Below, one piece after another: positions 40,693 to 49,017 of a stretch of 64,000 nt of DNA. Under the pieces are notes generated by a model that saw only the letters and a list, made by a program, of their open reading frames with translations, did not search any database and had not been told where the DNA came from. The stretch spans positions 62,001 to 126,000 of the forward strand of contig NZ_CALPBY010000009.1 in NCBI RefSeq assembly GCF_943181405.1, in the 5' to 3' direction. Position numbers and translations under genes: made by a program. The DNA comes from Cellulosimicrobium sp. Marseille-Q4280 (lineage in GTDB: Bacteria > Actinomycetota > Actinomycetes > Actinomycetales > Cellulomonadaceae). Each line of letters starts with the position of its first letter. Position 1 is the first letter of the stretch.

Positions 40693-41253
40693 TCAGGCGG
40701 CGTCGGCGTCGGCGTCGGCCTTCGCTGCCTCGTTGTACGCCTCCAGCGCGGCGTGGAACTGCGAGGCCTTGATCTCCTCCCAGTGGCCGTCACCGGTCGC
40801 ACTCGCGCGCTCGGGCTGGTCGGCCAGCGGGGTGTGGCCGAACCCGATGTAGGCGACGCCGTCGTGGACGAACCTCGCGCCGGCGCTGACGACCTGGCCG
40901 CGCGAGGTGTGCGGGCCGTACACCAGGTCGGGGATGCCGGGCAGGGGCTCCTCGACGAACCGGATCGCCTCCATCTCGGCGTCCAGCTCGGTGTTCTTGA
41001 ACGGGACCCAGCCCGCGCCGCGGTACCCCTTCTTCCACCGGCCGGTGGTCGGCTTGGCGTCGCCACCGATCGCCATGACGTCGTGCGCGCCGGCGAAGGT
41101 GGAGGGGTAGAACCCGCCGTTCGGCGAGCCGTGGCGGGCGGCGAACTCGATGGCCCTGCGGTTGAAGTCGGCCACGCCGGCGCGGTTGCGCTCGATCGTG
41201 GCGATGACCTCGGGGTCGGTGGAGCTGGCGTACTGCGGGACGGTCGTGCTCAT
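40693..41253 (-). CDS. hypothetical protein
   Basis: 186 residues, soluble. Middle section GRWKKGYRGAGWVPFKNTE, later VSAGARFVHDGVAYIGFGHTPL; acidic Ala/Asp tail. Shine-Dalgarno site GGGAGGCACG. Last gene of the 42046 unit, after a 59-base gap. Unknown. Confidence 0.7.
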   Translation of the reverse strand: MSTTVPQYASSTDPEVIATIERNRAGVADFNRRAIEFAARHGSPNGGFYPSTFAGAHDVMAIGGDAKPTTGRWKKGYRGAGWVPFKNTELDAEMEAIRFVEEPLPGIPDLVYGPHTSRGQVVSAGARFVHDGVAYIGFGHTPLADQPERASATGDGHWEEIKASQFHAALEAYNEAAKADADADAA

Positions 41254-41312
41254 CGTGCCTCCCTCGTGGGTGGTGGGTCGTGGGTCGTGGTGCGCCGCGG
41301 CGGGCGCGAAGG

Positions 41313-41510
41313 TCACGTCCAGATGGACGTGACGGCGAGCAGGTCGGTGATCACCGTGACGTTCAGCGCGATGCCGGCGAGCCCGGCCACCCAGGCGCCA
41401 ACCCGGACGGCGCCGCGCCGGGCGTTGTCGACGGCGATGGCCCCGGTGGCGATCAGCGCCGAGCCGAGCAGCGCGGGCAGCACGCAGGGGACGACGTCGG
41501 ACCAGGTCAC
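41313..41510 (-). CDS. small two-helix membrane protein
   Basis: 65 residues, hydrophobic at about 7-25 and 38-60. GTG start overlapping the upstream stop. Confidence 0.65.
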   Translation of the reverse strand: MTWSDVVPCVLPALLGSALIATGAIAVDNARRGAVRVGAWVAGLAGIALNVTVITDLLAVTSIWT

Positions 41511-41722
41511 CACGGCTTCCACCCCGCGATCTGGGCGAACGCGATGAGGGTGCCGAGCCAGCAGAGGGTCGCCATCACCGCGCAGGCGACCTTGGCGGAC
41601 CGGCGCGTGGACGCCCCGTAGTCGTACATGAAGGTCAGTGCCGCGGCAGGCGATGTCAGGAGCACGAGCCACGGGAACCACGGCTGGTCGGTCAGCGTGC
41701 GGATCAGGTCCAGCAGGTCCAC
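41507..41722 (-). CDS. small two-helix membrane protein
   Basis: 71 residues, hydrophobic at about 14-33 and 45-66 with a basic loop. GTG at 41722, three bases after the upstream stop. Likely membrane partner of 41313-41510. Confidence 0.65.
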   Translation of the reverse strand: MDLLDLIRTLTDQPWFPWLVLLTSPAAALTFMYDYGASTRRSAKVACAVMATLCWLGTLIAFAQIAGWKPW

Positions 41723-41725
41723 GAC

Positions 41726-42046
41726 TCAGGCACCTCGCTCGACGGCGGCGCCCGCTCGGGCCGCGGCGATCAGGTCCGGCAGCAGGTTGCGCAGGTGCAC
41801 CAGCAGCGCGGCGTCCTCGGGCGAGGCGGCGGTGAACAGGTCCACCCCGTCGACGCAGGCGCCCTCGCCGCTCGGCGTGGCGTAGACGGTGGGCGACCCG
41901 GACGCGGCCAGCTGGCCGGTGCCTTCGTACTCGACGTCGACGTCCTGGTACCAGGGCCCGGGGGTGGCGGCAGCCTCGAGCGCGGCGAGCGCCTCCAGGT
42001 CGGTCCCGCCGGAAGTCAGGACGTCGGCAAGGGTGGTGCGGCTCAT
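41726..42046 (-). CDS. hypothetical protein
   Basis: 106 residues. LEAAATPGPWYQDVDVEYEGTG resembles the ATPGPW motif of a common small actinobacterial/phage protein family of unknown role; the C-terminus is helical. First gene of its unit, behind a leader. Confidence 0.7.
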   Translation of the reverse strand: MSRTTLADVLTSGGTDLEALAALEAAATPGPWYQDVDVEYEGTGQLAASGSPTVYATPSGEGACVDGVDLFTAASPEDAALLVHLRNLLPDLIAAARAGAAVERGA

Positions 42047-42105
42047 CGCCGAGGTCTCCGTTCCGGGCCGGTCGTTCGCCGGCCTCCCACCAGGGCTATG
42101 TGCGG
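42047..42105 (-). promoter_or_regulatory. CCGCACATA core with hairpin leader
   Basis: Core at 42097-42105; 50-base leader with GGCCGG/CCGGCC hairpin (42066-42084), much like the leader at 11726-11744, then CGGAG before the ATG at 42046. Confidence 0.75.
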
Positions 42106-42112
42106 CACGCGC

Positions 42113-42415
42113 TCAGGGCGCGATGGGCACCTTCGCGTGGCAGTCGTCGCACTCCTCGACGCCGGCCGGGTCACGGTCGCCGATCTCGGTCTGGCCGGTG
42201 CACGCCGGGCAGTCGAACACCCAGATCTCGTACGGCTGCGCGCCGTCGTCGACGGACGGGTCCATCGGGATCTGCTCGAAGCAGCTGTCGCACTCCTCGG
42301 TCTCGTCGGGGTCGACGTCGCCGATCAGGGAGCGGTTGCCGCACGGGCAGTCGAACACGTACAGCGTGTAGGCCCGGGTCTGCTCGACGCCCGGGTCGGC
42401 GACCAGGTCGCTCAC
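42113..42415 (-). CDS. tandem duplicated zinc-ribbon protein
   Basis: 100 residues built of two copies of one unit: (L/I)xVFDCPxC...IGDxDPxxxEECDxC. Each copy has CP(C/A)-x-x and CD-x-C, so two zinc sites are likely. GTG start overlapping the helicase stop. Possibly a nucleic-acid-binding helper of the helicase. Confidence 0.8.
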   Translation of the reverse strand: MSDLVADPGVEQTRAYTLYVFDCPCGNRSLIGDVDPDETEECDSCFEQIPMDPSVDDGAQPYEIWVFDCPACTGQTEIGDRDPAGVEECDDCHAKVPIAP

Positions 42416-44430
42416 GCGAGCAGTGCCACGTCGCCGCGCTCGATGCGCTTGGCGCTGGAGCGCACGAACGCCGACGCCAGACGCACGCCCGGGGTGGTGG
42501 ACGTCTCGGAGTAGGCGGCGAGCTCGTCGGCGACCGTGGTGCGCTCGTGCACGCGCAGGTGCTTGGCCGCGGCGGCGACCAGCAGGCGCAGGTCGACCCC
42601 GGCCTGGTCTCCGGCGACGATGAGGTCGGCGATGGCCTTGCCGGCGGCGGCAGTCTGCGGGCTGGTGCCCGGCGCTGCGGCCGGGGCGGGCGCGGCAGGC
42701 GAGGGCGCGGGCTCGGCCGGCGCCGGGGCCGGTGCGGGGGCGGGGCGCTGCTCCTCGGTCACCGTCTCGGCCACCGGCTCCTCGTCCGTGCGCGGCGCCG
42801 GTGCGTCGAGTGCGGGCGGGGCTCCCATCCCGGCCTCCTTGAGGCAGTACGCCAGCGAGCCGACGTCCAGGGCCTTCTTCGCCCGGGTCACCGTCACGTA
42901 CGCCAGGCGCAGGTTCTCCGGGTCCGGCAGGGTCGTCGTGCCGTCCTCGTCCACCCGCGGCTGCGGGAAGTCGTCGCCGACCACGACCGCGTCCCACTCC
43001 AGGCCCTTGGCCTTGTGCGCCGTGGTCACCATGACGTCCCACGTCGGGCGGCCCTTGAACGCCTGGTCGACGTCGGTCAGGCGCTCCACGAGCGCGAGCA
43101 GGTCGGCGATCGGGATGGCCGAGACGAGCTTGACCAGCCGCGCGACCGACCCGCCGGGGTTCTCCTTGGCCTCCTTGCGCACCTCGTCCCAGTCGGTGAA
43201 GTCCGACAGGTCCTCGTGCACGAACATCGGCTTGCGGGCCCCGTCGCGCATCCACGCCACGGTCTCGGCCAGCGTCTTGAGCTCGCGCTTCATGCCCTTG
43301 GGCACGCCGACCTTCTTGCCGGCCTTGTCCTGGGTGACCGCTGCCTCGAGCAGGCCGGCGTTCGTGCGGCACACCACGGCGTCCGGCGTCTTGATGGGGC
43401 CGATCACCGCGGGCGAGCCGTTGCCGGTCACGCGCTCGTCGGTGCCGATCAGCGTCAGGAACGCGTTCGCGTAGTGCGCGACCTGCGGGCCGAACCGCCA
43501 CGAGGCGGTCAGGGCCAGGTGGGTGTCGACCTCGACCTTGTCCAGGTAGTCCACCGCGCCGCGCCAGGCGTAGATCGCCTGGTTGGCGTCACCGACGTAC
43601 ACCTGCTGGATCGACTGCGACTGCACCAGCGCGCCGGTCACGTCGTTGGTGTCCTGCGCCTCGTCGTACAGCACGATGTCGACCGGGCCGCGCGACCCGG
43701 CGCCCGGCTGGTCGAAGCGCGGGGCGAGCATCGCCCAGGCCTTGACCTCCTGGTCGAACGAGACCGGCATGTCGGACTCGGGGTTCATGACCTCCGACCA
43801 CCAGTCGCCGACGATCGCCAGGACCCGCTTGACGACCTTCGCCCACGCGGCATCCAGGGCCTCGGCCTCGGCGGCGTCGGCAGCCTCGGGGGAGGAGGCG
43901 CGGCGCGCGGCGTCGTACATGACCGCCTGCAGCGCGCGGTGGACGTCGCCGCCCTCGCCGGGCGAGACCCGCGGCACGTGACGGCGCGATGCGACCTCGT
44001 CGGACGACTGGCACCAGCGCTCCATCGTCCGGCTCGCCAGGCGCACCAGGTCGTACGGGGAGGCGACCTTGTGCGAGCCGACGGTCACGTCGCCGCGCAC
44101 CGCGAGGCGCTCGACGAGCTCGCGGCCGCGGATCGACTTCGGGTTCACGCGGCGACCGATGTGGCCGAGCCCGCCGCGGCGCGCCATCGCGTTGGAGGTC
44201 AGGGCCTCGACGTTGGACGGCATGCGGCCCTTGGCCTCGTCGGCGGTGACCTTGTTGAACGCCAGGTACAGCAGCCGCTTGTCGGGCTGGGTCTCGCCCA
44301 GGTGACGGGCGACCGCCGCCAGGGTGGAGGTCTTGCCGGTGCCGGCCAGCGCCTTGACGACGACGTTGCGCCCGGAGGCGACGGCGTCGACGATGGCGCG
44401 CTGCTCGTCGGTCAGCTCGAACTCGCTCAC
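42412..44430 (-). CDS. UvrD/Rep-like superfamily 1 DNA helicase
   Basis: 672 residues. Walker A ALAGTGKTS near 27-35, motif II LYDEAQD near 230, a helicase C-terminal part with AHKAKGLEWDAVVV and motif VI LAYVTVTRAKKAL. The last 150 residues are a Pro/Ala/Glu linker and a helical tail. Such enzymes unwind DNA 3'-5' with ATP in repair, recombination or replication; the role here is probably element replication or recombination. GTG start, CTGGAG upstream. Confidence 0.9.
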   Translation of the reverse strand: MSEFELTDEQRAIVDAVASGRNVVVKALAGTGKTSTLAAVARHLGETQPDKRLLYLAFNKVTADEAKGRMPSNVEALTSNAMARRGGLGHIGRRVNPKSIRGRELVERLAVRGDVTVGSHKVASPYDLVRLASRTMERWCQSSDEVASRRHVPRVSPGEGGDVHRALQAVMYDAARRASSPEAADAAEAEALDAAWAKVVKRVLAIVGDWWSEVMNPESDMPVSFDQEVKAWAMLAPRFDQPGAGSRGPVDIVLYDEAQDTNDVTGALVQSQSIQQVYVGDANQAIYAWRGAVDYLDKVEVDTHLALTASWRFGPQVAHYANAFLTLIGTDERVTGNGSPAVIGPIKTPDAVVCRTNAGLLEAAVTQDKAGKKVGVPKGMKRELKTLAETVAWMRDGARKPMFVHEDLSDFTDWDEVRKEAKENPGGSVARLVKLVSAIPIADLLALVERLTDVDQAFKGRPTWDVMVTTAHKAKGLEWDAVVVGDDFPQPRVDEDGTTTLPDPENLRLAYVTVTRAKKALDVGSLAYCLKEAGMGAPPALDAPAPRTDEEPVAETVTEEQRPAPAPAPAPAEPAPSPAAPAPAAAPGTSPQTAAAGKAIADLIVAGDQAGVDLRLLVAAAAKHLRVHERTTVADELAAYSETSTTPGVRLASAFVRSSAKRIERGDVALLA

Positions 44431-44480
44431 GAAGGTCTCCAGGCTCAGGTGCGACAGGGTGTCCCCGTGCAGATGTGCGG
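44431..44480 (-). promoter_or_regulatory. CCGCACATC core with leader
   Basis: Core at 44472-44480; 41-base leader with a small GACA/TGTC hairpin and CTGGAG before the GTG at 44430. Confidence 0.7.
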
Positions 44481-44544
44481 CAGAGCCCGGCGGCGCGACC
44501 TTGTACGGCGCGCTACCGAGCCCTGACGTTGTACGACCGGCGGC

Positions 44545-45717
44545 TCAGCTCCCGGTGACCCGGGGGCGGGCCGCTGCGATCGGTCCGCCCGCGGCCGCGA
44601 CCCGGCGGGCGGCGTCCAGCACGGGGGGCAGCGGGCCACCGTCCAGCAGCCACGACGCCGGGGCCGCGCCGCGCAGCTCGGGCTGGGGTGCGGCCAGGAA
44701 CAGCGCTGCCGCCCAGCACCAGTCCTCGCGCTGGCGCCGTGCGCCGTCCTTGCGCAGCACGGACACGATGGCGCACCGGCTGGCGCGGTCCATGAGGAAC
44801 TGGTCGGCGGGGAACACCTGCTCGTCGCCGACCTCCAGCATGATGACGTTGCCGCGCTCGACGTCGTCGGTCAGCTCCTCGTCGGTGATGTCGAGGTACT
44901 CGAGCGTCCGGGCGAACGACATGGTGGACGCCAGGCGCAGGTAGACCTGCCGGGCGCGGTTCTCCTCGCGCAGGGCCAGGCCCATCTGGCGCGCGAGGTG
45001 GTGCACGCTGTCCATCCCGACCTCGCGCAGCCGCTCGACCTCCGCCTCGAGCTCGGCGATGCGGGCGCGCAGCTGCGTGAACAGCGCGGCGTCGCCCGGC
45101 CCGCCGCGGCGGGCCAGCCAGTCGGTGATCAGGTTCTGCGCCTGGGCGCGGTCGGCCACCGGGACCCCGGCGAGCATCCGTTCGATCAGGGGGCCGCGGA
45201 AGGTGTCGCCCATGCCGTGGCCCCACATCGCCCAGTCCAGGGCGTAGCGCAGCGAGTCGTGCGGCGTCTCGAACGTCTCCTCGGGCTCGGGCGAGGCCGG
45301 GGCCCACGCGCCGACGAGCTGGCGTACGAGGCGGGCGCCGTCGGGCCGGAACTGGCCGCGCTCCCCGTTCATCCGCTCGACCATGTCGGCCGCACCCTGC
45401 TCGGTGTACGGCTTCATGGTGCGCACGTCGCGGGTCTCGACCGCGGAGTCGTGCGGCCCGTCGGTGAACGTGCGGGTCTGCAGTCCCCACGCCCAGTCGA
45501 CGTCGGCGACCGGCAGGCCGGCGCCGTGCAGGGCGATCAGCATGGCCTCGGCGATCTCCTGGTCGGTCGCGGCCAGGGGCTCGCCGTCGGTCGGCGCGGA
45601 CCAGGGGCGCTCACCGCCCTCCCCGCGGGTCCACAGGTGCACGTGCCCGCGGTCGCGCTGGGCGAACACCTGCCCCGGGGTGAAGGTCGCCGCGGCGGCG
45701 ACGGTCCAGGCGCTCAC
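44545..45717 (-). CDS. protein with Xre/MbcA/ParS-like C-terminal domain
   Basis: 390 residues. The C-terminal part reads FPADQFL, then LFLAAPQPELRGAAPASWLLDGG and PVLDAARRVAA, matching the Xre/MbcA/ParS antitoxin toxin-binding domain that normally partners RES toxins; a DEELTDDVERGNVIML stretch before it resembles the HTH-like part. The middle (about 205-235) is coiled coil. No RES gene is adjacent. GTG start overlapping the upstream membrane gene. The first 200 residues are unrecognised. Confidence 0.65.
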   Translation of the reverse strand: MSAWTVAAAATFTPGQVFAQRDRGHVHLWTRGEGGERPWSAPTDGEPLAATDQEIAEAMLIALHGAGLPVADVDWAWGLQTRTFTDGPHDSAVETRDVRTMKPYTEQGAADMVERMNGERGQFRPDGARLVRQLVGAWAPASPEPEETFETPHDSLRYALDWAMWGHGMGDTFRGPLIERMLAGVPVADRAQAQNLITDWLARRGGPGDAALFTQLRARIAELEAEVERLREVGMDSVHHLARQMGLALREENRARQVYLRLASTMSFARTLEYLDITDEELTDDVERGNVIMLEVGDEQVFPADQFLMDRASRCAIVSVLRKDGARRQREDWCWAAALFLAAPQPELRGAAPASWLLDGGPLPPVLDAARRVAAAGGPIAAARPRVTGS

Positions 45718-46004
45718 GCGCGCACCGCCTCTGCCGCCTCGGCCTCGTCGAGCAGGCTGGACTCGGCCACCTGGACCAGCGCGATCCGCGCGAGCACCAC
45801 GGCGAGCACCGGCCAGCCGATCGAGACGAGAGTCAACGTGAAGGCGTAGGACGCCATCCGCCGGGTGCGCGCGACCTCACTGGCGTCGGCGCCGGCCCGG
45901 GCGCGTCGGGCCGCCAGCACCCGGGTGGCGATGGCGACGATGACCCAGGTCAGGGCCCACAGGGCGGCGATGATCAGGTAGATGAACATGGCGACGGCGA
46001 TCAC
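45714..46004 (-). CDS. small two-helix membrane protein
   Basis: 96 residues; hydrophobic at about 3-28 and 52-75. GTG at 46004 with AGGAAG upstream. Unknown. Confidence 0.65.
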   Translation of the reverse strand: MIAVAMFIYLIIAALWALTWVIVAIATRVLAARRARAGADASEVARTRRMASYAFTLTLVSIGWPVLAVVLARIALVQVAESSLLDEAEAAEAVRA

Positions 46005-46071
46005 GGTGACTGCTTCCTGTCGTGGCACCCGGAGCTGCGGCCCCGGGCGGTGCGGGTGTGGGGTGCTCTGG

Positions 46072-47055
46072 TCAGGCCTGGACTTCCCAGCCGGAGGCGA
46101 CCAGCGCACGGTGCGTCCAAGAGACCCACCGGCTGCGCTGGGAGGAGGTGTCGAACCCCGCGCCGTCGCTCTCGGTCATCTTGGCGTAGACGCCGCGGGC
46201 GACCTGCTCGACGAGCTCGGTCGTCAGGGCCGCTGCCAGGTCGCTCACCCCGGCGGTGGCCAGCAGGCGCTCGGTCACCGGGATCCACATGACGCGGATC
46301 TGCCCCTCGGGCACGGTGTCGCTGTCCCGGTAGCGCCGGGCCAGGTGGCGCGCGAACGCCTCCACCCGGGCCTCGGCGCGCGCCGCGGGCGAGGAGGGTG
46401 CGATCGTCCACCCGGACGACTCAAGGGCGGCGTGCGCCCAGCCGGTCGGGGTGGTGCCCAGGTCCACCTGAGCGGCCGCGGCCATCCTGGCGACGATGAC
46501 ACCGAACCGGTAGACCACCTCCAGCTCGACGCTGTCGTCGAGGTGGCGCATCCCGGCCTCGGCCAGCAGACGTAGGGTCGAGACGTACGCATCGGTGTAC
46601 TCCTGGCCGTCCATGCGGGCCTCGCGGACCCGCCCGGTCACGGCCCCGTCGACGGCGTGCATGAGCGCCACGATCCGGTCGCGCTGCTCGAGGTCGGTGA
46701 CCGCCAGGTGCGGGGCCGGGCCGGTGTGGTGCGGGCCGTCGTCGCGCGATGCGGGCTCGTCGCAGGTGACCACGCCCTCGGGCGGCACAGCGGCGCCGGC
46801 GACGACGTCGGCCAGGTGCGAGATCACGTTGGGGATCGGCTCGCCCGGCTCGGCGGGCACGTCCAGGCGCGTGTCGTGCAGCACGACCTCCACGCCGAGC
46901 ACCCGGTCGTCCAGGTGCCCCAGTACGGCGGCCACGGTGCGCGCGAGCTCGGCGCCGCCGTCCAGGCTGAACGCGGCCGCACCGCCCAGGCCGGAGAAGT
47001 TCGTGACGCGGATGGCCGCGGCGCGGGAGGCGGTGAAGCGGGCGATGGCGGTCAT
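46072..47055 (-). CDS. hypothetical protein
   Basis: 327 residues, soluble, helical; two similar segments each end in W-x-H-x-A-L-x-x-S-G-W (near 212 and 320), suggesting an internal repeat. ATGA overlap with the RHH-like gene. Unknown. Confidence 0.7.
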   Translation of the reverse strand: MTAIARFTASRAAAIRVTNFSGLGGAAAFSLDGGAELARTVAAVLGHLDDRVLGVEVVLHDTRLDVPAEPGEPIPNVISHLADVVAGAAVPPEGVVTCDEPASRDDGPHHTGPAPHLAVTDLEQRDRIVALMHAVDGAVTGRVREARMDGQEYTDAYVSTLRLLAEAGMRHLDDSVELEVVYRFGVIVARMAAAAQVDLGTTPTGWAHAALESSGWTIAPSSPAARAEARVEAFARHLARRYRDSDTVPEGQIRVMWIPVTERLLATAGVSDLAAALTTELVEQVARGVYAKMTESDGAGFDTSSQRSRWVSWTHRALVASGWEVQA

Positions 47056-47261
47056 GAGTCGTCCTCCTGCGGTGCGGCGGTGGCGGGGGTGCCGGTCAGG
47101 AACCGGCCGAAGGCGGCGGGGTTGCGCAGCGCGAACGCGGCGGCCTTGCGCAAGAACCACGAGGCCGGCACGTCCATGCGCCCGGCGGCTGCGGCGATGG
47201 CGTCCCACTCGGCCGGCGGCACGAGGATGTTGTGGCGGCCCTTCTCGGACTGGGTGGGCAC
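47052..47261 (-). CDS. ribbon-helix-helix-like small protein (tentative)
   Basis: 69 residues. A short strand (GRHNILVPP) followed by two helices (EWDAIAAAAGRMD and ASWFLRKAAAFALR) is the layout of CopG/Arc-type DNA-binding proteins. Often an antitoxin or autoregulator. Coupled to the 46072 gene. Confidence 0.6.
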   Translation of the reverse strand: MPTQSEKGRHNILVPPAEWDAIAAAAGRMDVPASWFLRKAAAFALRNPAAFGRFLTGTPATAAPQEDDS

Positions 47262-47264
47262 GGC

Positions 47265-47741
47265 TCAGCCCTGCCCGGTCGTGGGCGCCAGCAGGCCGGC
47301 GGCTGTCAGGGCGATCACGACGTCGGCGGCCAGGGCCTGGTCCCCGGGGCTGGGCTCGGGCACGGCGTCCTCGGAGCCGCCCATGCTGGTGCGCACGAAC
47401 GCGGCCACGGCGCGCGCGGCGACGTCCTGGGCGGTCGGCGCGGGCGGGGCCGGGGCCCACACGACGTAGGACGGCACGCCGACGTCCGAGCGGGCGCCGT
47501 TCTCGGCGAGCCGGAACCACAGGTCGTACGGGCCCTTGACGCGCAGCACGCCGTCGTCGCCGGTGGCGCGCTCGCCCTCGGTGGCGCGGTCCAGGTCGTC
47601 GGGGGTGCGGCGGCGCTTCTCCACGCCGTCGCAGATCTGGTAGTCCGCGGCGCCGTGGCGGTGACGCAGGTGCGGGTCGAGCAGGCCGCAGAACGCGTCG
47701 TGGCCGGGGCCGGGGGAGATGGGGGCGTACGTCTCGCTCAC
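47265..47741 (-). CDS. hypothetical protein
   Basis: 158 residues. Cys residues at FCGLLD and ICDG, His-rich PHLRHRHG. GTG start overlapping the upstream stop. Unknown. Confidence 0.65.
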   Translation of the reverse strand: MSETYAPISPGPGHDAFCGLLDPHLRHRHGAADYQICDGVEKRRRTPDDLDRATEGERATGDDGVLRVKGPYDLWFRLAENGARSDVGVPSYVVWAPAPPAPTAQDVAARAVAAFVRTSMGGSEDAVPEPSPGDQALAADVVIALTAAGLLAPTTGQG

Positions 47742-48223
47742 GGGGTGTCCTTCGGGTCGAGGGCGGCGGGCAGTGCGCCGGTGATGCCGCGCGCGAGCCG
47801 GTCAGGGGTCGGGGTGCGCGCGGCCAGCACGCGCACGGGCCCGTCGAGAGCGACGAGCTCGTCGCTGGTGCGGACCTCGCCGTCGGAGCACGCCCAGGAC
47901 TCGACGCCGTCGCGGCGGACCTTGCGGGCCGTCAGGCGGGCGTCGACGACGGCGGTGACCTGCAGAGCGTCCAGGTCGCAGGCGGTCCAGGCGATGCGGT
48001 CCGGCTCGTCGCCGTCGCGTGCGCCCGGGACGCACAGCACGACCAGCGGGTTGTAGATCGACGCGAGCTCGCGGCTGGTGCGGACCTCACCGTCGGTGCA
48101 GGCCCAGTCACCCGCGCCGGGCAGGCGGCGTGCGGCCACGATCTTGGAGTTCACGACCGTCGACGTCGCCAACGCGTCGAGGTCCTCGCCGGTCCAGGCG
48201 ACCGGGCCGGTCCCGGCGCTCAC
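47738..48223 (-). CDS. tandem duplicated hypothetical protein
   Basis: 161 residues with two copies of a roughly 50-residue unit: (V/I)AWTxxDLDAL...WAC(T/S)DGEVRTSxEL. The duplication is clear; function unknown. GTG start overlapping the upstream stop. Confidence 0.75.
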   Translation of the reverse strand: MSAGTGPVAWTGEDLDALATSTVVNSKIVAARRLPGAGDWACTDGEVRTSRELASIYNPLVVLCVPGARDGDEPDRIAWTACDLDALQVTAVVDARLTARKVRRDGVESWACSDGEVRTSDELVALDGPVRVLAARTPTPDRLARGITGALPAALDPKDTP

Positions 48224-48519
48224 GACTTCTCCCGGGCGAGGCGCGACTGCGCGCGGTGGCACTCGCAGCGCGGACCGCAGTGCAGCCGCTGCCGGTCCAG
48301 GCCCACGTTGGTGCGGGCGTCGGCGAACCCGCGGCACAGGCAGAACCGAGCGACCGGGTGCCAGACGTACTGGCCGTCGGTCAGTGAGCAGACCCACCCC
48401 TCGATGCAGGGGCCCTCGTTGTAGTCGTGCTCGTAGCGGGTGTGCCCGCACAGGCAGAGCGCCTCCATGTGGCGGCGGCGGGCGCTCTCAGCGAGTCGGC
48501 GCCGCAGGGCGGCGATCAC
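48220..48519 (-). CDS. Cys/His-rich small protein
   Basis: 99 residues with CLCGHTRYEH, CIEGWVC, FCLCRGF and CGPRCECH, enough ligands for two zinc sites. Basic ends. Likely zinc-binding; unknown role. Confidence 0.7.
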   Translation of the reverse strand: MIAALRRRLAESARRRHMEALCLCGHTRYEHDYNEGPCIEGWVCSLTDGQYVWHPVARFCLCRGFADARTNVGLDRQRLHCGPRCECHRAQSRLAREKS

Positions 48520-48809
48520 GAGGGGCGCTCCGCGCTGGCCCAGTCGCACGACAGGCAGCCGGCCCGGTACTCCTGCGCCCAGATGCACTGGACCTGCCCG
48601 CCCTCGGGCAGCTCCTGCCAGAACACGCCGTGGGAGTTCGGCTCGTTCTCGAGCGACTCGGCGTGCTCGGCGGCCTCGACCGCCGGGTCGGGCGGGTAGT
48701 CCTCGGGGTTGGTGGCCTGGTCGAAGAAGTCGCAGCCGCCCAGCAGCAGGGCGCCGCCGAGGATCGCGGCCGCCGCGGCAGCGCGCTTCGAGGTGCGGGT
48801 GTTCGGCAT
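48516..48809 (-). CDS. predicted lipoprotein
   Basis: 97 residues. Basic start (RTSKR), hydrophobic AAAAAAILGGALLLGG, then a lipobox ending LLGGC with the Cys near 26, followed by an acidic Pro/Glu-rich part. Likely exported and anchored outside. First gene of the long 48809-44545 operon with a leader. Confidence 0.8.
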   Translation of the reverse strand: MPNTRTSKRAAAAAAILGGALLLGGCDFFDQATNPEDYPPDPAVEAAEHAESLENEPNSHGVFWQELPEGGQVQCIWAQEYRAGCLSCDWASAERPS

Positions 48810-48870
48810 GGGGCTCCTGCGGTCGGCGGGCGGCCGCGCGAGGGTCCGGCGGCCACAGGCCTATGTGCGG
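48810..48870 (-). promoter_or_regulatory. CCGCACATA core with hairpin leader
   Basis: Core at 48862-48870; 52-base leader with GGCCGC/GCGGCC hairpin (48832-48854) and GCAGGAG before the ATG at 48809. Confidence 0.75.
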
Positions 48871-48907
48871 CACGCCCGGAACTCGCGGGGCCGGCGCGCT
48901 GCGGTGC

Positions 48908-48913
48908 TAGCCT
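48908..48913 (+). promoter_or_regulatory. possible host-type -10 element (TAGCCT)
   Basis: TAGCCT fits TANNNT and lies about 100 bases before the ATG at 49018; no clear -35. Candidate promoter of a gene lacking the CCGCACAT core. Confidence 0.4.
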
Positions 48914-49017
48914 GTCGCTCGGCACCGGACGTGCCAGCAGCTCGCGCGAAGGCTCCGCCAGTCCACGCACCACCACCCCGGAACGATCCGTTGCGTCACG
49001 ACATCGGCTCGACCGTC

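Noticed and set aside
42100-44526. 808-codon plus-strand open frame
   Set aside because: Begins at the ATG created by the complement of the core and runs opposite the helicase gene.
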